Part shown: piece by piece, positions 9,087 through 17,328 of the stretch
How the letters are laid out: the number at the start of each line of letters is the position of its first letter
How positions within the stretch are numbered: the first letter of the stretch is position 1
NCBI GenBank assembly: GCA_050633525.1
Contig: JBOEGR010000010.1
Coordinates: 32,869-96,868 of the forward strand
Reading direction: 5' to 3'
Origin: CANLBN01 sp050633525
GTDB lineage: Bacteria; Pseudomonadota; Gammaproteobacteria; Pseudomonadales; Cellvibrionaceae
DNA length: 64,000 bases
The notes under the pieces: model-generated
Told to the model about the DNA's origin: nothing
Seen by the model: only the letters and a program-made list of their open reading frames with translations
The model's database searches: none
Made by a program: the position numbers and the translations under genes

Positions 9087-10187
9087 ATGAAACATTATGA
9101 TCTCGCCATTATCGGCGGTAGCTTTAGCGGCTTAGCCTGTGCACAAAGTGCGGCAATTAAAGGGCTGCGTACAATTGTACTGGAAAAGAAAAAGACACCC
9201 GGTGCCTATACACAATCAACCGGTATTTTCGTCAAAGAAATTGCCGAAAAAATGAATATACCAAGTCAGTTAACACGAAAGATTAGCGGTATCCGACTCT
9301 ATGCACCTAACATGAGCTCATTCGATTTACACTCTGATAATTATTATTTTTTAGCAACAGATACTGGGCAATTATTAGATTGGATGGCAAGGCAAGTCAA
9401 AATATCTGGGGGGATTGTTCGATGCAATCAAAAGGCACAGAACATCACAAAAGAAGGACAACAATATCACCTCCGCGACCAAAACATTAGCAGCTCCTAC
9501 CTCGTGGGAGCTGATGGAGCAAAGTCCACCGTCGCCAAACAGTTTAATTTGGGAAAAAATCGACATTTTCTTTTAGGGGCTGAATACGAAATTGAAGGCT
9601 TAACCCACTTAGACCCAGATTATTTGCATGTATTTCTTAGCTCTACGTATGCACCGGGCTATATTGGCTGGGCATTACATGGGGTCAAACATACGCAAAT
9701 AGGGATTGCCGTTAACACACCTAAGAAACCTAATATTAAGGGGTTCCTAATGCATCTGCTCAAACATTTTGGAGGTCATGCAAAGATCATTGGTCGTCGA
9801 GGGGGCTATATTCCTTCCGGCGGTATTGTGTCACCCTTTATGAAAGACAAAATATGCTTGTTAGGTGATGCTGCCGGGATGGTGTCGCCACTAACAGCTG
9901 GCGGGATACACCCCTCTATTGAAATTGGACAATACTTAGGAAGTAGTATCGCAGATTACCTGCTTAACGAAGGAGAAACACCTGAGCGCACCATTCAACA
10001 TTTATTGCCGTCTTACAGGTTCAAGCGGCCATTAAGAAAAGCATATCAAACCTTTCCGCCGCCAGATTTTATCTTGAATTCATTGATAGAAAGTAACAGC
10101 TTTAAGCGCATAGCCCAAATTATTTTCTTTCATCACCGAGGACTTTTCTGCAAGGAAGCATGGCAAGAGATATGGGGGCTCTCATAG
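9087..10187 (+). CDS. FAD-dependent oxidoreductase, geranylgeranyl-reductase-like
   Basis: Flavoprotein of 366 residues. An N-terminal Rossmann motif LAIIGGSFSGLACA (a GxGxxG variant with Ser) is followed by LEKKKTPGAY. The second FAD motif ICLLGDAAGMVSPLTAGGIHPS near residue 260 is typical of the geranylgeranyl reductase and related p-hydroxybenzoate-hydroxylase-fold proteins. The substrate cannot be assigned. Candidates are isoprenoid chains or a lipid, and no biosynthetic partner lies next to it. It converges on the small lipoprotein gene at 10218-10580. Confidence 0.75.
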   Translation: MKHYDLAIIGGSFSGLACAQSAAIKGLRTIVLEKKKTPGAYTQSTGIFVKEIAEKMNIPSQLTRKISGIRLYAPNMSSFDLHSDNYYFLATDTGQLLDWMARQVKISGGIVRCNQKAQNITKEGQQYHLRDQNISSSYLVGADGAKSTVAKQFNLGKNRHFLLGAEYEIEGLTHLDPDYLHVFLSSTYAPGYIGWALHGVKHTQIGIAVNTPKKPNIKGFLMHLLKHFGGHAKIIGRRGGYIPSGGIVSPFMKDKICLLGDAAGMVSPLTAGGIHPSIEIGQYLGSSIADYLLNEGETPERTIQHLLPSYRFKRPLRKAYQTFPPPDFILNSLIESNSFKRIAQIIFFHHRGLFCKEAWQEIWGLS

Positions 10188-10217
10188 ACAATCTAAGCTT
10201 ATTAAACTCAAACAAAG

Positions 10218-10580
10218 CTACCGCTGTTGTGTTCTTAAGTACTCTTGGTATTCCATCCAATATTTAAAATCTTGATAGTCTGGAGAATTTCCTTCTTTCG
10301 TTTTTCTCCACGCTTTATACATTTCAAACTCGCCTACTTGACCCAAGTTTTTAACTTCACGGGGTTCGTTAGCATTGCTAGGCTTTTCAGACTTTTTCTT
10401 ATCTTCGCCAAAAAGGAAACCCGATAAAGAAAATTGTCCATCTTCACCCGAAAACAAACCAGGTCCAGAAGTGAGTTCATTATTATCAGCCTCAACAACA
10501 CCTTGGCTTTCACAAGCGCCAAGTAAAAACAACACGGATAATAAAGCGCACTTTAGGAAAATCATTTTTTGCATATTCAT
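10218..10580 (-). CDS. Small lipoprotein of unknown function
   Basis: Predicted 120-residue lipoprotein. A hydrophobic signal ends in lipobox LLGAC, giving an acylated cysteine near residue 23. The mature chain is short, charged and probably partly disordered (EDKKKSEKPSNANEPREV). It finishes with a helical segment rich in Trp and Tyr (FEMYKAWRKTKEG, YQDFKYWMEYQEYL). I do not recognise a family. The Trp/Tyr-rich tail could be a protein-interaction segment, but that is only a guess. Confidence 0.6.
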   Translation of the reverse strand: MNMQKMIFLKCALLSVLFLLGACESQGVVEADNNELTSGPGLFSGEDGQFSLSGFLFGEDKKKSEKPSNANEPREVKNLGQVGEFEMYKAWRKTKEGNSPDYQDFKYWMEYQEYLRTQQR

Positions 10581-10623
10581 ATACCAATTATATTATCTTG
10601 AATACCTGATTATATAGCCTTAT

Positions 10624-10660
10624 AAAAAAAAGAACACCTTGTGCAAGCACAAGGTGTTCT
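10624..10660 (-). terminator. Rho-independent terminator of the porin gene
   Basis: Perfect 14-bp stem AGAACACCTTGTGC with a two-base centre (10631-10660). On the minus strand it is followed directly by eight T residues. It lies about 70 bases past the porin stop, so it terminates the porin transcript. Confidence 0.9.
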
Positions 10661-10728
10661 CCCGTTTACTGTGTTGAACTACGGTCTAGGGGGCTAAACC
10701 ATTGAACGCCACAATAATCTTAGGTCAA

Positions 10729-11769
10729 TTAGATCTTGACCATAATGCCTAGAGCCGTTGCATCAAACTCTTCTTCACCATCAGTTTCGCCATTAGTGAT
10801 TTGGATCCACATTTTAACGCTTTTGGCTGGTGAGTAGTTATACGCAACAGTTGAACGAGTATGGTCTGGGCCTGATGTACCAGCGGCATCTTCAGACTCG
10901 TAGTTACCTTGGCTGAAGCTAACTGCGTGCTTACCTTTAGTGTAACCTAGCTTCCAGTTAACGAATGAACGTTCGCCATTGTCATCACCAGTTGCCGTTA
11001 CTTGATCCGCAACACCAGCAGCAACAGTAAAGTTAATACCGATAATTTTGTAGCCAACTAATAAACCGCTACCGCTTTCAGCGCCGAAGAAACCATTAGT
11101 GCCGTTACCATCGATATCTGCTTGAGTACCATCACCTTCGGCATCACCAAAATTTGCATTCCATACCGCAGCTCGAACACCATGACCTACGTATTTAGCC
11201 GCAAGTTCATAACTGCTATCTTCACCATACTGACCATGGAAAGTTAAACCGCCTGCAATTTTGGGTGAGTCATAACGTAGACGCTCACTAAAAATAGACT
11301 GAACTTGAACAAATGGAGTTTGACTTTGCCCAGAAGGACCGCGACGAGTCGCACCAAAACGCTGGCTCATACCTAAAGGATCAGAAACCCAAGTACCAGA
11401 TTGGTCAACATCAGACGCAACCCAAGTAGCAGAAGCACCAGTACCCAAACTTACTTTACCAAAGGCACCGCCAACAGTGGCTTCTTGTATACGGTTACGT
11501 GAATTGCTACCGTTTTGAAGAAGGCTAGAAACACCTTCGTTTAAGCCAATTTCTACTTGACCACCAATAGTCAATGAACCTACTTTCTTAGAACCTTTGA
11601 TGCCAATATTAGATTCGGCAAACTCATGACGACCGAAGTACAAATCTTCAGCTGTATCATCATCAATTGCATTATAAAGAACACGACCGTACAAAGTAAC
11701 ATCAGCACTTGCTGCCGCTGCACCCATAACGATGCCCGCTGTCGTCATAGTAATTATGGATTTTTTCAT
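10729..11769 (-). CDS. Outer-membrane general porin
   Basis: Gram-negative trimeric-porin-type barrel of 346 residues. The signal peptide ends ASA before DVTLYGRVLYNAI, and YGRVLYNA is the usual first strand of the Porin_4/OmpC-like family. Alternating aromatic/hydrophobic strands continue to the end, with an acidic loop region (DGTQADIDGNGTNG). The final residues are GIMVKI, so the usual C-terminal Phe of barrels is replaced by Ile. A strong AGGAGACAATA precedes the ATG. The long AT-rich leader region and strong terminator fit a highly expressed single-gene unit. Confidence 0.9.
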   Translation of the reverse strand: MKKSIITMTTAGIVMGAAAASADVTLYGRVLYNAIDDDTAEDLYFGRHEFAESNIGIKGSKKVGSLTIGGQVEIGLNEGVSSLLQNGSNSRNRIQEATVGGAFGKVSLGTGASATWVASDVDQSGTWVSDPLGMSQRFGATRRGPSGQSQTPFVQVQSIFSERLRYDSPKIAGGLTFHGQYGEDSSYELAAKYVGHGVRAAVWNANFGDAEGDGTQADIDGNGTNGFFGAESGSGLLVGYKIIGINFTVAAGVADQVTATGDDNGERSFVNWKLGYTKGKHAVSFSQGNYESEDAAGTSGPDHTRSTVAYNYSPAKSVKMWIQITNGETDGEEEFDATALGIMVKI

Positions 11770-12368
11770 TATTGTCTCCTAAGGATTTTAGACATTTATA
11801 AATTGCACCCTGAATGATGCTATCAGCGTAAATATGTTTTTAGCCTCTAGAACTAAAAACACATCGACTGATCTTTTAAATAGCCAATCAAAACCAAGTA
11901 AATATAGAACCAGATTTTAAAAAGCTATAAACTTTTTATTCTTTGTGTAATTTGACTTTTTTCAGGCCAAACGAACCCGCAAACCTTATTTTTATAAAAT
12001 AAGTTTGTTCATATAAATTCGTATTTAAAAACAGAAGTTGCTTATCGGTTTATATTTTTCGCACAGTTTTAAATAATCAAACCTCTGTAATATTCCTATG
12101 GTAATAGCTATTCAAAAGTGTTGGCTATGCGGTTTAATACTTAGCAAAACTAAGTGTAAATACGTATTTAATAGGCTTTTTTTTACAGATCGATTAATTT
12201 AATTTATCTTTAACGATATAAAAGTCTTATAAAACAATAAGATAATAGGAATATAAATTCTTAAAAAAATAGAGAGAAAAATAGAAAATAAAAGAGAAAA
12301 TAGAAAATTAATCCGTATTAATTTTCAATACAGATTAATTTTACGTATTTATACGTAGGGGAATATAC
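11770..12368. other. Long AT-rich intergenic region upstream of the porin
   Basis: About 600 bases without a supportable gene, between the methyltransferase stop and the porin start. It must contain the porin promoter, but no -35/-10 pair stands out in the many A/T runs. Its right edge carries the terminator-like hairpin at 12304-12342 and an ACGTATttATACGT palindrome just before 12358. No conserved RNA structure was recognised, though a small RNA cannot be excluded. Confidence 0.5.
12304..12342 (-). terminator. Terminator-like hairpin after the methyltransferase gene
   Basis: Inverted arms AAAATTAATCCGTATT (12304-12319) and AATACAGATTAATTTT (12327-12342) pair with one mismatch, with T-rich sequence on both outer sides. 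It lies 27 bases beyond the methyltransferase stop. The stem is AT-rich, so its strength is uncertain. Confidence 0.5.
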
Positions 12369-13334
12369 TTATTTTTTCGCGCTAATAATGTAATAAGCGT
12401 AATGCTTTCTTTGCAAACCGACAAAGAGCCCCATCATAGGGGCAAGAAAATGAGAAAACTGAATGCGTTTGTTGCCAGTTCTTGAAAAAATATGGGTAAA
12501 TAAATATTTAATTGACACCCAAGGCACATGTAAAACGCTAGGCGCAACACGCCACGAAGTATCTTCAACAACAATATCCTTAAAGCCGACTGCGCCCATC
12601 GCCTGCGTGAAATCATCAATATTAGCGAAGGTATCTAAAAACCAGCCCTGGCAAACTTTTTGATAGGCAAACTCAAACAGAACATTGGCCTTACGTGTTT
12701 TCCTGAAACCATCTGCAACGACTAGACTGGCACCCGGCTTTAGTGCTCGGTAAGCCTCTTTCAAAAATGCCAATTTATCAGTACCAAAATCATAACAACT
12801 ACTTTCAATCGCATAAGCAGCATCATAGGATTCGTCTAGGCAAGGTAAAGCTCTGTAATCTGCCAGTTCGTAAGATAAGCGCTTTCCATCTAGCAGGCCC
12901 TTACTCATATTATTGGCATGCTCAACTTGCCACGGAACAATAGTGACTCCTTTTACCGTTACTCCACGGTAATGCTGTGCACAATAGCGTGCGGTAGCAC
13001 CAACACCGCAACCTAAGTCGATTACGCACTGAGGCTTATTACCGGGGTTAAGCATTTTATCTTGATGTAAGCCCAGACGTTGACATATCTGATGATTCAT
13101 TTCATCTAATAATGATTCACGATTGAATGGATTTAAACCTTTACGAAAATACCCAAAGTGCATATTTAAATTTGCACTCCAGGGCTCATAATCCATACCC
13201 GCTTCAGAATAGTATTCAATGATCGTTTTTTGGTAGCGTACCGAATCAAAGCTATCGATTTGATTCGGTTTTATATCTCCCATCTTTCTAGGCAATATTT
13301 TATCAGCCAAGACTGTCGCTTTACTTGCATTCAT
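12369..13334 (-). CDS. Class I SAM-dependent methyltransferase (lipid/sterol-methyltransferase-like)
   Basis: Soluble methyltransferase of 321 residues. The ATG at 13334 is chosen because TTAAGGAGTG sits just ahead of it. A further upstream in-frame start at 13466 would add a non-conserved tail. Motif I VIDLGCGVGATARYC lies near residue 125, the acidic post-I region at VKGVTIVPWQVEHA, and the motif III-like ALKPGASLVVADG near 225. The layout, with YYSEAGMDYEPWS and NMHFGYF before motif I, resembles the cyclopropane/sterol/phosphoethanolamine methyltransferase group. Its substrate is unknown. It stands alone between the porin and cydB. Confidence 0.8.
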   Translation of the reverse strand: MNASKATVLADKILPRKMGDIKPNQIDSFDSVRYQKTIIEYYSEAGMDYEPWSANLNMHFGYFRKGLNPFNRESLLDEMNHQICQRLGLHQDKMLNPGNKPQCVIDLGCGVGATARYCAQHYRGVTVKGVTIVPWQVEHANNMSKGLLDGKRLSYELADYRALPCLDESYDAAYAIESSCYDFGTDKLAFLKEAYRALKPGASLVVADGFRKTRKANVLFEFAYQKVCQGWFLDTFANIDDFTQAMGAVGFKDIVVEDTSWRVAPSVLHVPWVSIKYLFTHIFSRTGNKRIQFSHFLAPMMGLFVGLQRKHYAYYIISAKK

Positions 13335-13528
13335 ATGACACTCCTTAAGGTGAAATTTACACACTAAATAAACCCTATTATCCTGTAATAAAAACCTGAT
13401 GCGGTACAGGAGTACCGCCATTGGCCGGATGGCCAATGCGAGCCTTATAAAATAAAGGCTTTCCACGCAAAGTCGTCAATTTTAGAGAACGACGATAAAA
13501 TAGTTAGGGAAACTATTTTATTTCTAGG

Positions 13529-14530
13529 TTAATAGTACTTAAGGTCGGTCGCTTTACCTCTAAAGATACGATAGGCAAAAATGGTGTAAGCCAATATAGT
13601 TGGGATCACCACTAAAGCACCAATTAAGATAAACCGTAATGATTCTGGCGCACTCGCTGCCTGCCAAATAGTCAACTCGTTTGGAACAACATAAGGGTAA
13701 AAACTAAAACCCAAACCAATAAAACTTAATACGAAAATGCTCGCTACTATCATTAAAGGTAACCAAGCGTAACGATCACCTTGACGTGGTAAAGAATTTA
13801 ACAAGAAATATAAAACCACGAATGCTGTGATACATAAGATAGGAATGAGTAACACAAACATCACACGAGGATATGTAAACCACTGATCAAACACACCTTG
13901 GTTAACAATCGGGTTCACAATACACACGGCTACAATACCAACGGCGGTAATACGTAGCGCTACCTTTGCCCAACGAATGGCCCGCAACTGTAAATCATGC
14001 TCCGTTTTTAAAATAAGCCAAGCTGCGCCAATCAAACTATATGCTGCCGTTACACCCAAACAACTCAGTAGTGTAAATAATTGCGCCTCCCAATCAGTGC
14101 GAAACCCCATCACATACAAACCCAACATATACCCTTGAGACAAGGTGGTAATCAAAGAGCCCGCCTTAAAGGCACAATCCCATGCAAACTTATGTCCTAC
14201 GGATACTTTTGCACGAAAATCAAAGGCCACACCACGTAATATGAGCCCAATTAACATAATCACAGCAGGGATATATAAATGATATAACACCGCACTATGT
14301 GCTGTAGGAAAAGCAATCAGTAATAAGCCAACGGCTAACACTAACCACGTTTCATTGGCATCCCAAAATGGCCCAATGGATGCAATCATCGTATCTCGTT
14401 GTTGTTCGTTATCAAGGGGCAACAAGATACCGACACCCAAATCATAACCATCCAATATGGCATACACTAAAACAGCCAAGCCCATTAGCGAGACAAAAAT
14501 AATAGGTAACCAATATTCTTCACCACTCAT
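13529..14530 (-). CDS. cydB: Cytochrome bd-type quinol oxidase subunit II (CydB/CioB)
   Basis: Membrane subunit of the bd-type terminal oxidase, 333 residues with about eight to nine helices. Diagnostic stretches are the N-terminal YAILDGYDLGVGILLP, GPFWDANETWLVLAVG and LRGVAFDFRAK. Its start overlaps the cydA stop by four bases (ATGA), so the two are translationally coupled. It partners CydA to oxidise ubiquinol and reduce oxygen without proton pumping. Confidence 0.95.
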   Translation of the reverse strand: MSGEEYWLPIIFVSLMGLAVLVYAILDGYDLGVGILLPLDNEQQRDTMIASIGPFWDANETWLVLAVGLLLIAFPTAHSAVLYHLYIPAVIMLIGLILRGVAFDFRAKVSVGHKFAWDCAFKAGSLITTLSQGYMLGLYVMGFRTDWEAQLFTLLSCLGVTAAYSLIGAAWLILKTEHDLQLRAIRWAKVALRITAVGIVAVCIVNPIVNQGVFDQWFTYPRVMFVLLIPILCITAFVVLYFLLNSLPRQGDRYAWLPLMIVASIFVLSFIGLGFSFYPYVVPNELTIWQAASAPESLRFILIGALVVIPTILAYTIFAYRIFRGKATDLKYY

Positions 14531-15930
14531 GCCTTTACTCCTTCCACTGCTGGTTTAGATTGCTCAGAATCAATATGACTAATAGCGAGCATTGTTGGAT
14601 CTTGTGTTTCGTATTCTTCAACATCGACCGAGCGACGCGCCATGGCAAAAACGGTATGAATATAAGCGCACAACAAAAAGCCATATACGATTAAATACAT
14701 TGTCAAAGAGAAAACGACATTACCTGGTGCAACCGTGGTAACCGCATCGACTGTTTTTAATACACCGCTGACAATATAAGGCTGGCGCCCAATTTCTGTG
14801 ACATACCAACCCGCTAGGGTTGCCACCCAACCAGAAAATGTCATTCCGACAAACACTTTTAATAACAAAGGAGGCAATTTTTTTCGACGATAGTAAGTAA
14901 AAACAGCAAACCAAGAGAGTAATATCATTGTGACACCGAGACCTACCATCACACGAAATCCATAAAATACTGGCTTCACTGGTGGGTGCTCGCCAACAAA
15001 CTCATTCAGGCCTAAAAGTTCACCATCGGTTTTGTGCGTTAAAATTAAACTGGCTAGATAAGGAATGCCAACTTCAAAACTATTTTTTCTTTCCTCTTCA
15101 TTCGGGATAGCAAACAATAATAAAGGGGCACCTTTTTGCGTTTCCCATATACCTTCCATTGCAGCAATTTTTTGCGGCTGGTGTTCCAATGTATTTAAGC
15201 CATGAAGATCACCAACAAAGGCCTGCAAGGGCGCTAAAATAGCGACCAACACAATAGCGGATTTTAGAGCGACGCGTGGAGCACGTTTTTTATCGCCTTT
15301 AAGTAAACGATATGCCGATATACCTGCCACCATAAAACCTGCAGTTAAACCCGATGCAATCATTACGTGAAAGAAACGGTAAGGGAATGAAGGGTTAAAA
15401 ATAATGGCCCACCAGTCCGAAGGAAATAATACGCCCTCTCTCACTTCGTAACCCACGGGAGTTTGCATCCAAGAATTTAAAGCCAAAATCCAAAAAGCCG
15501 ACAAGCTGGTTCCTATCGCAACCAACAAGGTGGCTAAAGTGTGCACTCGGTTTGGTACTCGGTGAATGCCAAACAGCATAATACCCAAAAAAGTGGCTTC
15601 CAAGAAAAAGGCTGTTAGTACTTCATAGCCTAATAGAGGACCAGCAATATTGCCCACCGTTTCCATAAAGCCCGGCCAATTTGTACCAAACTGAAAAGAC
15701 ATAGTGATACCACTCACAACGCCTAAAGCAAAAGTTAATGCGAATATTTTGACCCAAAAGCGATACGCTCGCATCCAAACAGGATTGCGAGAAAAATCAT
15801 AGCGACATTTAAAATAAAATAGAATCCAGCATAAAGCGATCGTAATACTGGGAAAAAGGATATGAAAACTAATATTGGCCGCAAACTGAATGCGCGAAAG
15901 GATAAGTGTATCAACCAAAGCCTGCTCCAT
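14527..15930 (-). CDS. cydA: Cytochrome bd-type quinol oxidase subunit I, short Q-loop (CydA/CioA)
   Basis: Haem-carrying subunit of 467 residues. The N-terminal haem ligand is His23 in NISFHILFPS, and a second His lies in RFFHVMIASG. GWYVTEIGRQPYIV is the conserved region after the quinol loop. It is shorter than E. coli CydA (about 520), because the periplasmic Q-loop between PVFYGFRVMVGLG and the preceding region is short. That is the feature of cyanide-insensitive oxidases (CioA). It is followed directly by cydB and preceded by a GbsR/MarR-family regulator on the same strand. A role in respiration under low oxygen, cyanide, nitric oxide or sulfide is inferred. Confidence 0.94.
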   Translation of the reverse strand: MEQALVDTLILSRIQFAANISFHILFPSITIALCWILFYFKCRYDFSRNPVWMRAYRFWVKIFALTFALGVVSGITMSFQFGTNWPGFMETVGNIAGPLLGYEVLTAFFLEATFLGIMLFGIHRVPNRVHTLATLLVAIGTSLSAFWILALNSWMQTPVGYEVREGVLFPSDWWAIIFNPSFPYRFFHVMIASGLTAGFMVAGISAYRLLKGDKKRAPRVALKSAIVLVAILAPLQAFVGDLHGLNTLEHQPQKIAAMEGIWETQKGAPLLLFAIPNEEERKNSFEVGIPYLASLILTHKTDGELLGLNEFVGEHPPVKPVFYGFRVMVGLGVTMILLSWFAVFTYYRRKKLPPLLLKVFVGMTFSGWVATLAGWYVTEIGRQPYIVSGVLKTVDAVTTVAPGNVVFSLTMYLIVYGFLLCAYIHTVFAMARRSVDVEEYETQDPTMLAISHIDSEQSKPAVEGVKA

Positions 15931-16037
15931 TGCTAACTCCTACAAGGGCTTAAGACATTGAATAAAGCAAATTTTATTTGCCTACGAGGTGCACTCCATT
16001 GCTCGATTTAATACTTTCAATAAAAACCGCAACACAC

Positions 16038-16595
16038 TTATTGTGTCACTTTCTTACCTTTTACTTTGTTTTTTAAATCCAATAATTTACTAACGCCAGA
16101 ACCTAACTTCATTAACGACTGTAAGGTCTCCGGGCTCAAAGTATTGAGACCATTGGCCCACTGATTCAATAGCTCTAATAAATTATGCATTTCTTGCATT
16201 TTGGATTGAGCGTAACGGTCGGCATCGGTTTTAGCTTCTTCTAACAAATTAGAGCGCAACAAGGATAGGGTTGGATCAAGCTCGCGCTTACGACGCTCTT
16301 CAAAGACAGTACTGGCCATCTCCCACATATCACCCGAAACAGAAAAATACTCTTTACGATCACCTTGCTTGTGCTGCAAGGTCACCAAGCGCCAAGACTG
16401 CAACTCCTTAATACCCATGCTGACATTACTGCGGCTAATACTCAGTAGCTCCGCTATTTGATCGGCATTTAAGGGCTGCTCATGTATCACCAACAAGGCA
16501 TAGATCTGACCTACCGTGCGGTTAAAACCCCAGCGGCTGCCCATTTCTCCAAAATGCATCACAAAAGAGTGGGCGGTTTCAGTTAATGTCGGCAT
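16038..16595 (-). CDS. GbsR/MarR family transcriptional regulator
   Basis: DNA-binding protein of 185 residues. The winged-helix HTH at about 25-90 includes LNADQIAELLSISRSNVSMGIKEL. The N-terminal SFVMHFGEMGSRWGFNRTVGQIYALL is characteristic of the GbsR-type branch. The C-terminal half is helical and probably mediates dimerisation. It lies 107 bases upstream of cydA on the same strand. Immediately upstream of it is a TTTTCAG/CTGAAAA palindrome, so it probably represses itself and perhaps the oxidase genes. Confidence 0.88.
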   Translation of the reverse strand: MPTLTETAHSFVMHFGEMGSRWGFNRTVGQIYALLVIHEQPLNADQIAELLSISRSNVSMGIKELQSWRLVTLQHKQGDRKEYFSVSGDMWEMASTVFEERRKRELDPTLSLLRSNLLEEAKTDADRYAQSKMQEMHNLLELLNQWANGLNTLSPETLQSLMKLGSGVSKLLDLKNKVKGKKVTQ

Positions 16596-16621
16596 AAGCT
16601 TTATCCTCTATACTGGAAATA

Positions 16622-16657
16622 CTGAAATTATTGAATTTTCAGAAATTACTGAAAATT
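16622..16657. promoter_or_regulatory. Palindromic operator upstream of the GbsR/MarR regulator
   Basis: Perfect 9-bp inverted repeat AATTTTCAG (16634-16642) and CTGAAAATT (16649-16657) with six bases between. A third half-site, CTGAAATT, lies at 16622-16629, making overlapping inverted repeats. It is 27-60 bases upstream of the regulator start, where an autoregulatory MarR-type site is expected. That the adjacent regulator binds here is inference. Confidence 0.65.
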
Positions 16658-16806
16658 ATAAACATAACTTGATCGATGTCAAGGTAATATCAGGAGATTT
16701 AAGGCGAAGAGATGTAGATAGCAGGAAGGAAAATAGTGTTTAGGGTCACATTAACTAAACACAGTACAAAAAGAAGGAACCTGAAAATACAATTAGATAA
16801 TATAGT

Positions 16807-16845
16807 TAGATATTACCGATAGATATTACCGATAGACAGTACCGT
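16807..16845. repeat. Three tandem 13-bp repeats
   Basis: Two identical copies of TAGATATTACCGA (16807-16819 and 16820-16832) are followed by a diverged copy TAGACAGTACCGT (16833-16845). They lie between the regulator's upstream region and the 3' end of the ogt gene. Confidence 0.8.
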
Positions 16846-16854
16846 AAATAACAC

Positions 16855-17328
16855 CTAAATAAGCAATATACCCTCATGCTCCAGCAACCACTGCTTACGC
16901 TCTAAGCCCCAAGCATAGCCAGTCAAACTGCCATCATGTCCGATTACCCTATGGCAAGGCACAATAATAGAAATGGGATTACGGCCATTAGCCGCACCGA
17001 CAGCGCGCACGGCTTTTGGGTTTTTCATTTGCTTAGCCAAATCGCTATACGATGCAGACTGCCCAAAAGGAATGCGAAGCAAACACGCCCAAACCGATTG
17101 CTGGAACTCTGTTCCATCTGCATCTAATGGCACCGTAAATTTTGTTCGATGACCATCGAAATATTCACGTAATTCTTTTTTACATTGCTGGATAATACTA
17201 CTCATACTCACTTTTGCGCTTTTCTCTTCAACAAAGATAAGGTGAGTAACACCCTGCTCTGACGCACGAATTTCTACTATACCTATAGGCGTTTTCAAGT
17301 AATCGAGATAATGTGTTGTGAGGCTCAT
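16855..17328 (-). CDS. ogt: Methylated-DNA--protein-cysteine methyltransferase
   Basis: Suicide DNA-repair enzyme that transfers alkyl groups from O6-alkylguanine to its own cysteine. The active-site IIVPCHRVIG, the preceding GAANGRNPIS and the helix-turn-helix FGQSASYSDLAKQM are all intact. The start at 17328 gives 157 residues and an ATGA overlap with the upstream glycosylase gene. An ATG at 17343 is also possible. Translational coupling with the Ada/AlkA fusion makes a two-gene alkylation-repair operon. Confidence 0.93.
   Translation of the reverse strand: MSLTTHYLDYLKTPIGIVEIRASEQGVTHLIFVEEKSAKVSMSSIIQQCKKELREYFDGHRTKFTVPLDADGTEFQQSVWACLLRIPFGQSASYSDLAKQMKNPKAVRAVGAANGRNPISIIVPCHRVIGHDGSLTGYAWGLERKQWLLEHEGILLI

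Noticed and set aside
13335..13466. Upstream extension of the methyltransferase
   Set aside because: The ATG at 13334 has TTAAGGAGTG just ahead; the extra 44 residues look like translated leader sequence.
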